Source: DATMXS01 sp050260275
GTDB lineage: Bacteria; Acidobacteriota; Terriglobia; Bryobacterales; Bryobacteraceae
Assembly (NCBI GenBank): GCA_050260275.1
Contig: JBLNBX010000002.1
Location: 1-28,542 of the forward strand
Direction: 5' to 3'
Length of the DNA stretch: 28,542 nucleotides
The notes under the pieces: model-generated
What the model was told of the DNA's origin: nothing
What the model saw: the letters and a program-made list of their open reading frames with translations, nothing else
Database searches by the model: none
Part shown: in pieces, positions 1 to 7,435 of the stretch
Numbering within the stretch: position 1 is the stretch's first letter
Layout: the number at the start of each line of letters is the position of its first letter
Made by a program: the position numbers and the translations under genes

Positions 1-446
1 GGCATGCGACGGCCATGGTACGGCAGGGTCATGCGCAGCGCTGCTATGTTGAAGCGGTTCAGCAGCTTGCAGAGGCTGATGTGCCCCTGCTCGTCGGCGT
101 TCCACTGCGGCAGGACGAGTACGGCCCGCCCGTCGGCGCCGGCAGCCGGAAAGTACGCCGCCCGGACGCAGTTGTTCTCCGGAAACGGGCTCGCCAATGG
201 GCTTGTGAAGGTTAGGTTACCGGCATCGAGCTTGTAGTCGGCCACGGGCGCATAGCCGAAGAAAGCATCGGAGTCCGCCAGCCAGCCGCGTGCGGCCTCC
301 GAAATGGCGCGGGCCGGGTCCGGCGCGGCCGTACCGAGGCCCAGCCACTCGAGCCCCCACTCGAAGGGGCGCACCACGCGGTCGTTGTCGCGGCTGGCCA
401 GCCGGTTTTCCTGCCTGTCGATCCACCGCGCGTAGGGATTAGGCAT
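1..446 (-). CDS. alpha/beta hydrolase family protein, N-terminal part (runs off the window)
   Basis: An open frame of 148 codons without a stop runs from ATG at 446 to the left edge, so the C-terminal part lies outside the window. The visible protein starts MPNPYARWIDRQENRLASR and carries RPFEWGLEWLG near residues 30-40. It then has the segment VLVLPQWNADEQGHISLCK followed by LLNRFNIAALRMTLPYHGRR, which looks like the first core strand, a loop and the second strand-helix of an alpha/beta hydrolase of the ABHD18-like type. The nucleophile elbow and the catalytic His would be further left and cannot be checked. No good Shine-Dalgarno precedes the ATG. A weak -10 (TACGCT, 466-461) lies 14 nt upstream. 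The substrate is unknown. The family call is from sequence pattern only. Confidence 0.75.
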   Translation of the reverse strand, partial: MPNPYARWIDRQENRLASRDNDRVVRPFEWGLEWLGLGTAAPDPARAISEAARGWLADSDAFFGYAPVADYKLDAGNLTFTSPLASPFPENNCVRAAYFPAAGADGRAVLVLPQWNADEQGHISLCKLLNRFNIAALRMTLPYHGRRM

Positions 447-484
447 TCCGGAAGAGACTTAGCGTAGCAGGGAAAGGCGCCAAA

Positions 485-511
485 GAAAAAACCCCGTCAT
501 TGCGACGGGGT
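485..511 (-). terminator. intrinsic terminator reading leftward, with no obvious gene in front of it
   Basis: A perfect 8-bp stem (ACCCCGTC 491-498 with GACGGGGT 504-511, 5-nt loop) is followed on the minus strand by a run of six T, then C and TTT. Its polarity fits only leftward transcription, yet no minus-strand gene is seen between it and 726. It ends about 39 nt before the ATG at 446. It may close a small RNA or attenuate the leader of the hydrolase gene. Confidence 0.75.
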
Positions 512-726
512 ATGGGGAGAGCTTACGAGAAAGGCAACTACCCCCAAAGCGACCAAAACCTCTCTAACCCCGCAGGCTAGCATGCACGCGTGTCACCAAA
601 TTGCAAGCTATACAAAACAAGCGCCCAAACGCTGGGAGGCGACCCCCGCAATATGGGTTCCTGAAGCGGCGCTACGCGTTTTGGGAGCGAACCGCGCCTG
701 CGCCGTCTTCTGGTTACAATACGTTG
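512..726. other. intergenic region: possible minus-strand small RNA or leader, plus MFS promoter
   Basis: No convincing ORF was found here on either strand. Read on the minus strand, the stretch 610-512 is rich in G tracts (GCGGGG, AGAGAGG, TTTGGGGG) opposite C tracts (CTCTCCCC, ACCCC), which could pair alternatively with the terminator stem at 491-511. A weak TATAGC -10-like box lies near 612-607 on the minus strand, without a clear -35. A small RNA or attenuated leader is therefore possible but unproven. Confidence 0.3.
715..720 (+). promoter_or_regulatory. -10 element for the MFS transporter gene (likely leaderless)
   Basis: TACAAT sits 6 nt before the GTG at 727, in the context TGGTTACAATACG. 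Transcription would start at or next to the start codon, so the mRNA would be leaderless. No clear -35 is seen. This spacing is the main reason for preferring GTG 727 over the upstream in-frame start at 601. Confidence 0.55.
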
Positions 727-1944
727 GTGGCAGTAACACCGGCCAATGTCTCCGCTGGCGCGTCGCCGTTCGAATCGGGACTCGTCCGCAAGACGCTGGT
801 TGGGTGGTTCCTGTCCGGCGTGCTGTCGTCGTTCCTGGGCGCCATTCTGCCCGTCTGGCGGTATCACCTCACCGAGGATTTCCTCATTGTCGGCCATTTC
901 TTCCTCGCCATGAACGTAGGCATCCTGGCGGCGGTGCCGCTGTGGCGCTACGTGCTGCCGAAGCGGAACCTCTCGCTGGTCCTGAGCTGCGGCTGTGGCA
1001 TAGCCTGCGTGTCGCTGCTGTTCCTTGCGGAGCTGTCTCCCGTGACGCTGTTCTGGTGGCGCATGGCGGGAATCGCCGGCATCGGCTTCGGGAATGGATT
1101 GCTCAATCTGGCGCTTTTCCAGGCACTTACGCCGGTGTACCGGATGAATCCTTCGGCCAGCCTCTCGCTCTCGGGCACGTTTTTCGGCCTGGGATGCGCC
1201 GTTACCGCGCTGCTCGTCGCGGGCACGTTCTTTATGTACACCGTGCCGAGCATACTGGTTTTCCTGGCGGCTCTGCCGGGCTACGGCGCTGGCATCTTCG
1301 CCATCGGACGCCTCAAGATGCCCGAGGAGCCGGACATCTCTTCGTTCCGGCGAAGGTTGGTTGAGTTTCGCACGCCCGCGGCTGTGCTTCTGGCGTTGCT
1401 CCTGTTCTTCCAGTTCGGCAACGAATGGGCCATCGCCGGCTGGCTGCCGCTGTTTTTGACGCGCCGCGTCGGGACGAGCCCGGAGGGCGCGCTCATGCTG
1501 TTGGCCGTCTATTGGCTGGCGCTGGTGGTTGGCAGGGTGGTGGTGCTCTCGATTCTACCGGCCATCAGCCATGCGCGGCTGCTCGGCGCAAGCGTCCTGG
1601 CCGCGTTATTCGGATGCACGATACTTTTCTCGACCAACAACCGGTTCGGCGCGACTACTGGCGTGCTGCTCGTAGGTGCAGGATTCGCCTCGGTTTACCC
1701 GCTGGTGGCGGAGAAGATCGGCAAGCGCTTCCCGGACTACCAGCCCAGTTTCTACAGCGGCATTTTCTGCCTCGGGATGACCGGCGGCATGCTCGCGCCC
1801 TGGTCTCTCGGACTGTTCGCACACCTCTGGGGAATACGCGTCGCGATGATCCTGCCGGTCTTCGGGAGTGTCATGGTTTTCCTTCTCGTCCTGGCCATCT
1901 GGGCCGAGACAAAATTCTCTTTTTCAGCGCAATCCCGCATTTGA
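727..1944 (+). CDS. MFS transporter
   Basis: The product is a 405-residue integral membrane protein with about 12 hydrophobic helices arranged as two six-helix halves, the usual size for a major facilitator superfamily permease. The first helix begins near residue 20 (VGWFLSGVLSSFLGAILPVW). A polar central loop (RLKMPEEPDISSFRRRL) separates the halves. The second half has NEWAIAGWLPLFL and a G-rich helix GIFCLGMTGGMLAP. The frame stays open upstream to 601, but that extension is arginine/proline rich, lacks homolog-like character and overlaps the TACAAT promoter, so GTG 727 is chosen. The substrate cannot be told from sequence; sugar or multidrug porters of the FucP-like group are possible. 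The gene stands alone, with the carbamoyltransferase cassette promoter following. Confidence 0.85.
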   Translation: MAVTPANVSAGASPFESGLVRKTLVGWFLSGVLSSFLGAILPVWRYHLTEDFLIVGHFFLAMNVGILAAVPLWRYVLPKRNLSLVLSCGCGIACVSLLFLAELSPVTLFWWRMAGIAGIGFGNGLLNLALFQALTPVYRMNPSASLSLSGTFFGLGCAVTALLVAGTFFMYTVPSILVFLAALPGYGAGIFAIGRLKMPEEPDISSFRRRLVEFRTPAAVLLALLLFFQFGNEWAIAGWLPLFLTRRVGTSPEGALMLLAVYWLALVVGRVVVLSILPAISHARLLGASVLAALFGCTILFSTNNRFGATTGVLLVGAGFASVYPLVAEKIGKRFPDYQPSFYSGIFCLGMTGGMLAPWSLGLFAHLWGIRVAMILPVFGSVMVFLLVLAIWAETKFSFSAQSRI

Positions 1945-1977
1945 ACTGCCCGCAACGGACTGAGCCTGCTCCATTTA

Positions 1978-2005
1978 TTAACAAGTTTTAACCGCGTGAT
2001 ATAAT
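1978..2005 (+). promoter_or_regulatory. housekeeping-type promoter of the carbamoyltransferase cassette
   Basis: TTAACA (1978-1983), a 16-bp spacer and TATAAT (2000-2005) form the closest match to a sigma-70 promoter in the window. The predicted start near 2012 leaves a leader of about 25 nt containing GAGGGGG (2019-2025), a plausible Shine-Dalgarno for the TTG at 2037. Confidence 0.8.
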
Positions 2006-2036
2006 CGGATCAATTGCAGAGGGGGCCTGAGAGGCT

Positions 2037-2459
2037 TTGAGCACCCACGAGGATTTCACCCGCAGGGAAGAAATCAGGGGGCCGTCGGAGCGATCGTTCG
2101 GGCTGGTGTTCGCGGCGGCGTTTCTGGCGGCAGGCGCCTGGCCGGTTTGGTCGGGCAGTCCGCCGAGGATCTGGGCGCTGGTGGCGAGCGCCGCTATTGC
2201 GGTGATGGCGCTCGCTGCGCCGGGCGTGCTGCGCCCGGCGAACCGCGCGTGGATGAAGCTGGGGCAACTCATTGGCCGCATCACCAATCCGATCATCACC
2301 GCGTTGTTGTTCTTCCTCGTCTTCACGCCGGTGGCGCTCGTGATGCGGCTGATGAAGAAGGATCCGCTGCGGCTGGGCCGCTCGCCGGATGCCGCCAGTT
2401 ACTGGATCGAGCGGCAACCGCCGGGACCCGAGCCGGGCTCGATGACGCGCCAGTTCTAG
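2037..2459 (+). CDS. SxtJ-family small membrane protein
   Basis: This is a 140-residue protein starting at TTG 2037 (STHEDFTRREEIRGPSERSF) with three hydrophobic helices (about residues 20-39, 45-62 and 82-103). It has a basic-proline tail, MKKDPLRLGR near 105-114, followed by SYWIERQPP. The motifs FGLVF near the N-terminus, KLGQLIGRITNPI in the middle and KKDPL at the end are typical of the SxtJ-like membrane proteins that accompany NodU/CmcH-type carbamoyltransferases. It is the first gene of a four-gene operon with DUF5989, carbamoyltransferase and SGNH hydrolase. The role is unknown; it may form the membrane partner of the carbamoyltransferase. The TTG start is chosen because it directly follows the promoter and SD and no ATG is available before the first helix. 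Confidence 0.85.
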   Translation: MSTHEDFTRREEIRGPSERSFGLVFAAAFLAAGAWPVWSGSPPRIWALVASAAIAVMALAAPGVLRPANRAWMKLGQLIGRITNPIITALLFFLVFTPVALVMRLMKKDPLRLGRSPDAASYWIERQPPGPEPGSMTRQF

Positions 2460-2519
2460 GCCTCCGGGATTCTTGGAAAGCGCGCGCCGGGGGTACGGCC
2501 GCGCTTCAAGGGGGTTGCA

Positions 2520-2669
2520 ATGTCGATAGTCGCTGAACTGTGGGAGTTCATGCGCGCTCGCAAGAAGTTCTGGCTGCTTCCGATCGTCGTCTTGATGCTG
2601 GCGTTCGGGACGCTGCTGCTGCTGGCGCAGAGCACCGCCGTCGCGCCGTTCATCTACACAATCTTCTGA
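2520..2669 (+). CDS. DUF5989-family single-helix membrane protein
   Basis: This 49-residue protein starts at ATG 2520. It begins MSIVAELWEFMRARKKFWLL, has one long hydrophobic helix (about residues 17-39) and ends with AVAPFIYTIF. A CAAGGGGG stretch 5-12 nt upstream serves as ribosome-binding site. The pattern of an amphipathic ELWEFMRxRKKFWL start, one helix and APFIYTIF at the end is that of the DUF5989 proteins found between SxtJ-like proteins and carbamoyltransferases. It sits 60 nt after the SxtJ gene and 13 nt before the carbamoyltransferase gene, so it is clearly in the operon. Its biochemical role is not known. It is likely an inner-membrane anchor or assembly subunit for the enzyme. 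Confidence 0.88.
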   Translation: MSIVAELWEFMRARKKFWLLPIVVLMLAFGTLLLLAQSTAVAPFIYTIF

Positions 2670-2682
2670 GGAGGCGGCCGAC

Positions 2683-4518
2683 ATGCGTGTGCTCGGCATC
2701 TCCGCCTTCTATCACGACAGCGCGGCGGCGCTGGTCACCGATGGCGAGATCGCCGCGGCGGCCCAGGAGGAGCGCTTCAGCCGCAGGAAACACGACGCGC
2801 GCTTTCCCCGCCACGCGGTGCAGTTCTGCCTCGAGCGGGGCGGCGTGCGTCTGGAGGACCTCGATTTCGTCGTCTTCTACGACAAGCCGTTCCTCAAGTT
2901 CGAACGCCTGCTTGAGACATATCTCGCGTTCGCGCCGAAGGGGCTGCGGTCGTTCCAGATGGCCGTGCCGCTGTGGGTGCGCGAGAAGCTGTTCCAGAAA
3001 GATGTGCTCAGGCGCGAACTGCGCGAGTACGGCCCGCACTTCGACTGGAAGAACAGGCTGCTTTTCGCCGAACACCACGTCAGCCACGCGGCGAGCGCGT
3101 TCTTCCCGTCGCCGTTCGCCACCGCGCTGATCCTGACGATGGACGGCGTGGGCGAGTGGGCCACAACCTCGGCGGCGCTTGGCCGCGGCAACCAGGTCGA
3201 GGTGATTCGCGAGATCCACTTCCCGCACTCGCTCGGCCTGTTGTACTCGGCATTCACTTACTACACCGGCTTCAAGGTGAACTCCGGCGAGTACAAGCTG
3301 ATGGGCCTTGCGCCGTACGGCCGGCCGCGCTACGTGCGGCACATACTAGACAACCTGATCGACGTAAAGCCCGACGGCTCATTCCGGCTCAATCTCGAGT
3401 ACTTCAATTACTGCACCGGGCTAACGATGACCAGCCCGGCGTTCGATCGCCTGTTCGGCGCTCCGCCGCGGGGCCCTGATGACAAGCTGCAGCAGTTCCA
3501 CATGGACGTTGCGGCGTCGGTGCAGGCGGTTCTCGAGGAAGTGGTGCTGCGGATGACGCGCTCGCTCCAGGAGCAGACCGGCGCGCGCAACCTGTGCCTG
3601 GCCGGAGGCGTTGCGCTGAACTGCGTCGCCAATGGCAAAGTTCTCCGCGACGGGCGGTTCGACCGCATCTGGGTTCAGCCCGCCGCGGGCGACGCCGGGG
3701 GCGCGCTGGGTGCGGCGCTGGCCGCCTATCACATGCACCAGGGCCACAAGCGCGCGTTCACGGCGGGAACCGACGCCATGCAGGGTGCGTATCTGGGCCC
3801 CGACTTCGCGCAGGAGGAGATCGAGCGCCGGTTGATCGCGGCCGGAGCCCGCTTCGACGTGCTGCCCGATTCGATGCTGCTCGACACCGTCGTGGAGGCG
3901 CTCAACGCGGAGAAAGCCGTCGGCTGGTTTCAGGGCCGCATGGAGTTCGGCCCGAGGGCGCTCGGGAACCGCTCGATTCTTGGCGACGCGCGATCGCCGC
4001 GCATGCAGTCGCTGCTGAACCTGAAAGTGAAGTACCGCGAATCGTTCCGGCCTTTCGCGCCTTCCGTGCTCGAGGAAGACGCGGCGGAGTGGTTCGAGCT
4101 CGACGGCGACAGCCCGTACATGCTCATGGTGGCCGACGTCGCCGAACGGCACCGCATTGCGATGACGCAAGAGCAGCAGGCCCTGTTCGGCATCGACAAG
4201 CTCAAGGTGCCGCGCTCTTCCATTCCGGCGGTGACGCACGTGGACTACTCCGCGCGCATCCAAACCGTCCACCGCGCCACCAACCCGCGCTATCACGCTC
4301 TGCTCACGCGCTTCAAGGAGCGCACCGGGTGCCCCGTTCTCGTCAATACGAGCTTCAACGTGCGCGGCGAGCCGATCGTGTGCACTCCAGAGGACGCTTT
4401 CCGGTGCTTTATGGGGACCGAAATCGAGGTTCTGGCCGCCGGCAACTGCTATCTGCGCAAAGAGGACCAGGCTCCCGAGTTGAAGGTCGCCTACGCCCAC
4501 AGGTTCGAGCTGGACTGA
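2683..4518 (+). CDS. NodU/CmcH (TobZ-like) carbamoyltransferase
   Basis: The product is a 611-residue enzyme of the family that transfers a carbamoyl group from carbamoyl phosphate, through carbamoyl-adenylate, to a hydroxyl of a sugar or natural product. The start at ATG 2683 is set by GAGGAGG just upstream. The N-terminal Kae1-like domain opens with VLGISAFYHDSAAALV and QEERFSRRKHD (about 28-38). The metal-site motif EHHVSHAASAF spans 130-140, DGVGEWATT 154-162 and GEYKLMGLAPYGRP 202-215. The C-terminal YrdC-like domain shows GRMEFGPRALGNRSIL, KYRESFRPFAPSVL and NTSFNVRGEPIVCTPEDA. All blocks are intact and the length is typical. It is co-transcribed with SxtJ-like and DUF5989 proteins upstream and the SGNH hydrolase 8 nt downstream. 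The acceptor is unknown; a cell-surface or flagellar glycan is an inference from the neighbours. Confidence 0.95.
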   Translation: MRVLGISAFYHDSAAALVTDGEIAAAAQEERFSRRKHDARFPRHAVQFCLERGGVRLEDLDFVVFYDKPFLKFERLLETYLAFAPKGLRSFQMAVPLWVREKLFQKDVLRRELREYGPHFDWKNRLLFAEHHVSHAASAFFPSPFATALILTMDGVGEWATTSAALGRGNQVEVIREIHFPHSLGLLYSAFTYYTGFKVNSGEYKLMGLAPYGRPRYVRHILDNLIDVKPDGSFRLNLEYFNYCTGLTMTSPAFDRLFGAPPRGPDDKLQQFHMDVAASVQAVLEEVVLRMTRSLQEQTGARNLCLAGGVALNCVANGKVLRDGRFDRIWVQPAAGDAGGALGAALAAYHMHQGHKRAFTAGTDAMQGAYLGPDFAQEEIERRLIAAGARFDVLPDSMLLDTVVEALNAEKAVGWFQGRMEFGPRALGNRSILGDARSPRMQSLLNLKVKYRESFRPFAPSVLEEDAAEWFELDGDSPYMLMVADVAERHRIAMTQEQQALFGIDKLKVPRSSIPAVTHVDYSARIQTVHRATNPRYHALLTRFKERTGCPVLVNTSFNVRGEPIVCTPEDAFRCFMGTEIEVLAAGNCYLRKEDQAPELKVAYAHRFELD

Positions 4519-4526
4519 GTAGCGCC

Positions 4527-5753
4527 ATGCATCAGACGCTCAAGAACGCAGGGCTGATGACGGCAACGGTGGTTCTGGGCCTCGCTGCCTCCGAAGCCGC
4601 ACTGCGCGTGGCCGGCATCTCGTACCCGCAGTGGTACGTCGAGGACGCCGATCTCGGCGGGGCGCTGCGGCCCGGCGCGCGGGGCCGCTTCGATAAAGAA
4701 GGCAACGCGTGGGTGGAGATCAACAGCGCCGGCATGCGCGACCGCGAGCACACGGTGGCGAAACCGCCGGGCGTGTTCCGCATTGCCGTACTGGGCGACT
4801 CTTTCGCCGAGGCGATGCAGGTGGACCGTGAGCGCGCCTTCTGGGCTGTTCTTGAGCGGCGGCTGCGCGGGTGCGCTTGGCTTGGTGGCCGGGAGCCGGA
4901 GGTGCTCAACTTCGGAGTCTCGGGCTACGGCACTGCGCAGGAACTGATCGCGCTGCGCACCCGCGTCTGGCAGTTCGACCCGGACCTCGTGCTGCTGGCC
5001 TTCTTCACCGGGAACGACATCCGCAACAACAGCCGCGCGCTGAATGGCGAAGCGGGCGTGCCGTACTTCGTGCTGAAGGACGGCGCGCTCGTCGAGGACG
5101 AATCCTTCCGCGAGCGCCTGGCTTCGGCGAACGCTGGAGGACCGGGGCTCTCCATACGGTCCATGCTGGCCTCGGCGCGAAATCATCTGAGACTGCTGCA
5201 ACTGGCCACGCAGGCGCGCGTTGCGCTCGGCCACTACGGCGCGGCGCTGCCCGAAGCGCGGGCCGCTGAGAAGCGCGAGGTAACCGGCGAGGAACCTGGT
5301 GTTGACAGCGAGATCTACGCGCCGCCCCGCGATGACCGCTGGCGCGACGCGTGGAACGTGACGGAGGCGCTGATCACCACGATGCGCGACGAGGTGCGCG
5401 CGCGCGGCCGGCAGTTCTGGCTCGTAACACTCTCAACCGGCATACAGGTTCATCCTGACCCCGCCGTGCGTCGGGCATTTGCTGAACGGCGCGGCATTCA
5501 AGACCTTTTCTATCCAGACCGGCGCCTTGCCTCACTCGCATCCAGGGAAGGCATCCCGACTGTCACGCTCGCTCCGGAGATGTCGGCGTGGGCCGAAACG
5601 AACGGGGTGTACCTTCACGGCTTTCCTAACGCCGCCGAAGGCTTCGGCCATTGGAACGAAGCGGGCAACGCGCTCGCAGGCGAGTTGATCGCCGCGCGGA
5701 TCTGCGGCGCCGCGTTGCTTCCGGCCTCAAGGATAACTTCACATCACCGATAA
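4527..5753 (+). CDS. SGNH/GDSL-family hydrolase, membrane-anchored or secreted
   Basis: This 408-residue protein starts at ATG 4527 with a hydrophobic N-terminal segment (residues 9-24) that could be an uncleaved anchor or signal peptide. Block I of the SGNH fold is IAVLGDSFAEAMQV, with Ser92 as presumed nucleophile. NFGVSGYGTAQEL gives block II, FFTGNDIRNNSR block III, and GHWNEAGNALAGELIA near the C-terminus carries the block V His. This is the usual companion of the SxtJ/DUF5989/carbamoyltransferase set. It is likely an esterase, deacetylase or acyltransferase-like enzyme acting on the same carbohydrate. The same frame is open far upstream inside the carbamoyltransferase gene, but that part is arginine-rich shadow sequence. 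Its last codons and stop overlap a sigma-28-type promoter for the flagellin gene. Confidence 0.88.
   Translation: MHQTLKNAGLMTATVVLGLAASEAALRVAGISYPQWYVEDADLGGALRPGARGRFDKEGNAWVEINSAGMRDREHTVAKPPGVFRIAVLGDSFAEAMQVDRERAFWAVLERRLRGCAWLGGREPEVLNFGVSGYGTAQELIALRTRVWQFDPDLVLLAFFTGNDIRNNSRALNGEAGVPYFVLKDGALVEDESFRERLASANAGGPGLSIRSMLASARNHLRLLQLATQARVALGHYGAALPEARAAEKREVTGEEPGVDSEIYAPPRDDRWRDAWNVTEALITTMRDEVRARGRQFWLVTLSTGIQVHPDPAVRRAFAERRGIQDLFYPDRRLASLASREGIPTVTLAPEMSAWAETNGVYLHGFPNAAEGFGHWNEAGNALAGELIAARICGAALLPASRITSHHR
5727..5753 (+). promoter_or_regulatory. sigma-28 (FliA)-type promoter for flagellin
   Basis: TCAAGGAT (5727-5734), an 11-bp spacer and ACCGATAA (5746-5753) match the flagellar consensus TAAAGTTT-N11-GCCGATAA at 5 of 8 and 7 of 8 positions, with exact spacing. 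The -10 contains the TAA stop of the SGNH gene. The predicted leader before the flagellin ATG is about 62 nt. The downstream gene is a flagellin, the classical FliA target. Confidence 0.72.
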
Positions 5754-5821
5754 GCGCTAGTGACGGGATCCGAGACCGGCGGATAGGCCCGGAGCTAATC
5801 CGAACACAAGGTGTGTGAACC

Positions 5822-7324
5822 ATGTCCACTTCGTTTGTAACGAACGTTGCTTCTCTGCAGGCGCAGGATAACCTGAGGATCAACAGCGAATTTCAAAACA
5901 AGACGATTCAGCGGCTAACCTCGGGTTACCGCATCAACGTTTCCGGCGATGACGCGGCCGGTTTGGCTGTGGCCAACGAGTACCGCAGCGATATCACCGA
6001 GATCACGCAGGGCGTACGCAACGCCAACGACGGCCTCAGCGTGTTGCAGATCATCGACGGTGGCCTCAACAACATTTCCAAGATGCTCGATCGAATGAGG
6101 ACGCTCGCGACGCAATCGGCATCCGGCACCTTCACCGGCGACCGCGCCACGCTGGAGGCGGAGTACTCGGCGCTCAAGACGGAAATTGACCGCCAGGCCG
6201 CCAACATCGGCCTCGGCACGGGCACAACGACCGCGGGCCGGTTCAACAAGCTAATCAGCGTGTTCATCGGCGGCGGTGCGGGCATGGCGAACTCGCAGGT
6301 CATGATCGACCTGTCGGGCACCACCTCGCTGGTGACCACGAACGCGTTGGGCCTCGCCGGGACGAGCATCGACGGAAAGGCGACCAATACCACGCTGGTG
6401 GCAGGCACTTTCGACGACGGTAGCAAGTACCTGGAGAACAACTCCAGCCAGACGTTCCGGTTCGCCACGGCCACCTCCAGCTACACGGTTACCGTGCAGG
6501 GCGACGTGGACGGCATAACTGGAGATGAAATCGTCACCCAGCTCAACGCGGGCCTGGCCGGCAGTGGTATCGCGGTATCCATAGACTCCAACTCTCACGA
6601 TCTGGTGCTAAGCTCTTCGGGCTCGTTCGCCGTTGCCATCGACGCCGTGACGGGCACCGGAACGCAGATCAGCGCCGCTGTCGCCGACAACGCGGCCATC
6701 GTCAACACGGGCCGGTACCGGTTCGCGGGCGGAACGGTCACTGCGGCAGGCGGCACGGGCGTAGGAGAGGTGACGTTCACCCAGGGCAGCGATACCTACA
6801 CGATCCAGATCGACGGCGACGCTACCGACGGCGTCGATGTGCTGTTCAACAAAGCACGCGCGGCCCTTGCCGGCAGCTCCATCGAGGTCATCCGGCTCGG
6901 GAACCAGATCTACTTCCAGTCTGCCGCGGACTTCAGCGTATCGCGTACAACCGACACCGTGACCGGCGGGTTCAGCAACATCACGAGTGGTATGGCCGCC
7001 ACCAGCGCAGACGACGCCGAGGCTGCCACGGATGAGACGGCGAACGCGAGGGCCGCGGTGACGGCGCTCGCGACGGCTGTCCGCTACCTCGGCCGCATTC
7101 AGGGCCTGATCGGTACCGCCCAGAACAAGCTTCAGTACGCCATCAACCTGGCGCAATCGCAGATAGCAAGCTTCTCGGCTGCCGAATCGCGCATCCGCGA
7201 CGCCAACATCGCATCCGAAGCGGCCAACCTGACGAGGGCGCAAGTGACCCAGCAGGCCTCACTGTCGGCCATGCTCCAGGCCAACCAGGCCCCGCAGCAG
7301 TTGCTCACGCTTCTGCGCTCGTAA
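5822..7324 (+). CDS. fliC: flagellin (filament subunit)
   Basis: The product is a 500-residue flagellin. The conserved N-terminal D0/D1 region (about residues 1-140) includes SGYRINVSGDDAAGLAVANE, GVRNANDGLSVLQIIDGGL and MLDRMRTLATQSASGTF. The C-terminal D1/D0 region (about 405-500) has AVRYLGRIQGLIGTAQNKL, SAAESRIRDANIASEAANLT and ends QAPQQLLTLLRS. Between them lies a variable Thr/Ser/Gly/Ala-rich surface domain of about 260 residues with repeated beta-type patterns and several DGxxxD stretches. That domain is the part usually exposed on the filament and open to glycosylation. The protein is exported by the flagellar type III system and assembled under the FliD cap. The start ATG has only a weak SD (AAGGTGTG). 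It is first in a block with fliD. Confidence 0.96.
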   Translation: MSTSFVTNVASLQAQDNLRINSEFQNKTIQRLTSGYRINVSGDDAAGLAVANEYRSDITEITQGVRNANDGLSVLQIIDGGLNNISKMLDRMRTLATQSASGTFTGDRATLEAEYSALKTEIDRQAANIGLGTGTTTAGRFNKLISVFIGGGAGMANSQVMIDLSGTTSLVTTNALGLAGTSIDGKATNTTLVAGTFDDGSKYLENNSSQTFRFATATSSYTVTVQGDVDGITGDEIVTQLNAGLAGSGIAVSIDSNSHDLVLSSSGSFAVAIDAVTGTGTQISAAVADNAAIVNTGRYRFAGGTVTAAGGTGVGEVTFTQGSDTYTIQIDGDATDGVDVLFNKARAALAGSSIEVIRLGNQIYFQSAADFSVSRTTDTVTGGFSNITSGMAATSADDAEAATDETANARAAVTALATAVRYLGRIQGLIGTAQNKLQYAINLAQSQIASFSAAESRIRDANIASEAANLTRAQVTQQASLSAMLQANQAPQQLLTLLRS

Positions 7325-7343
7325 CTGAACATTCTGCGTGACT

Positions 7344-7415
7344 CCGGCCAGTGAGGCCGGCCGCGGGCCAGGGGGGCCGCAACCGCCAGACGCGGCGGCG
7401 GTAGCCCTGGCCCGC
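7344..7415 (+). repeat. two inverted repeats between fliC and fliD
   Basis: CCGGCC (7344-7349) pairs with GGCCGG (7355-7360). GCGGGCCAGGG (7363-7373) pairs perfectly with CCCTGGCCCGC (7405-7415) over 11 bp. No T-run follows either, so they are not classical terminators. They could stabilise the abundant fliC mRNA end or reduce read-through into fliD, which starts 20 nt later. Confidence 0.65.
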
Positions 7416-7435
7416 TGTGCTGAAGCGAGGCGCGA

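Noticed and set aside
601..726. In-frame upstream extension of the MFS gene (42 codons)
   Set aside because: Composition is unlike a membrane-protein N-terminus and it spans the TACAAT promoter box directly before GTG 727.
764..776. tRNA T-arm-like GTTCGAATC
   Set aside because: It lies inside the MFS coding frame and no cloverleaf can be built around it.
3594..4526. Long upstream extension of the SGNH hydrolase frame
   Set aside because: It lies wholly within the carbamoyltransferase gene in another frame and is arginine/alanine-rich, typical of GC-driven shadow frames.
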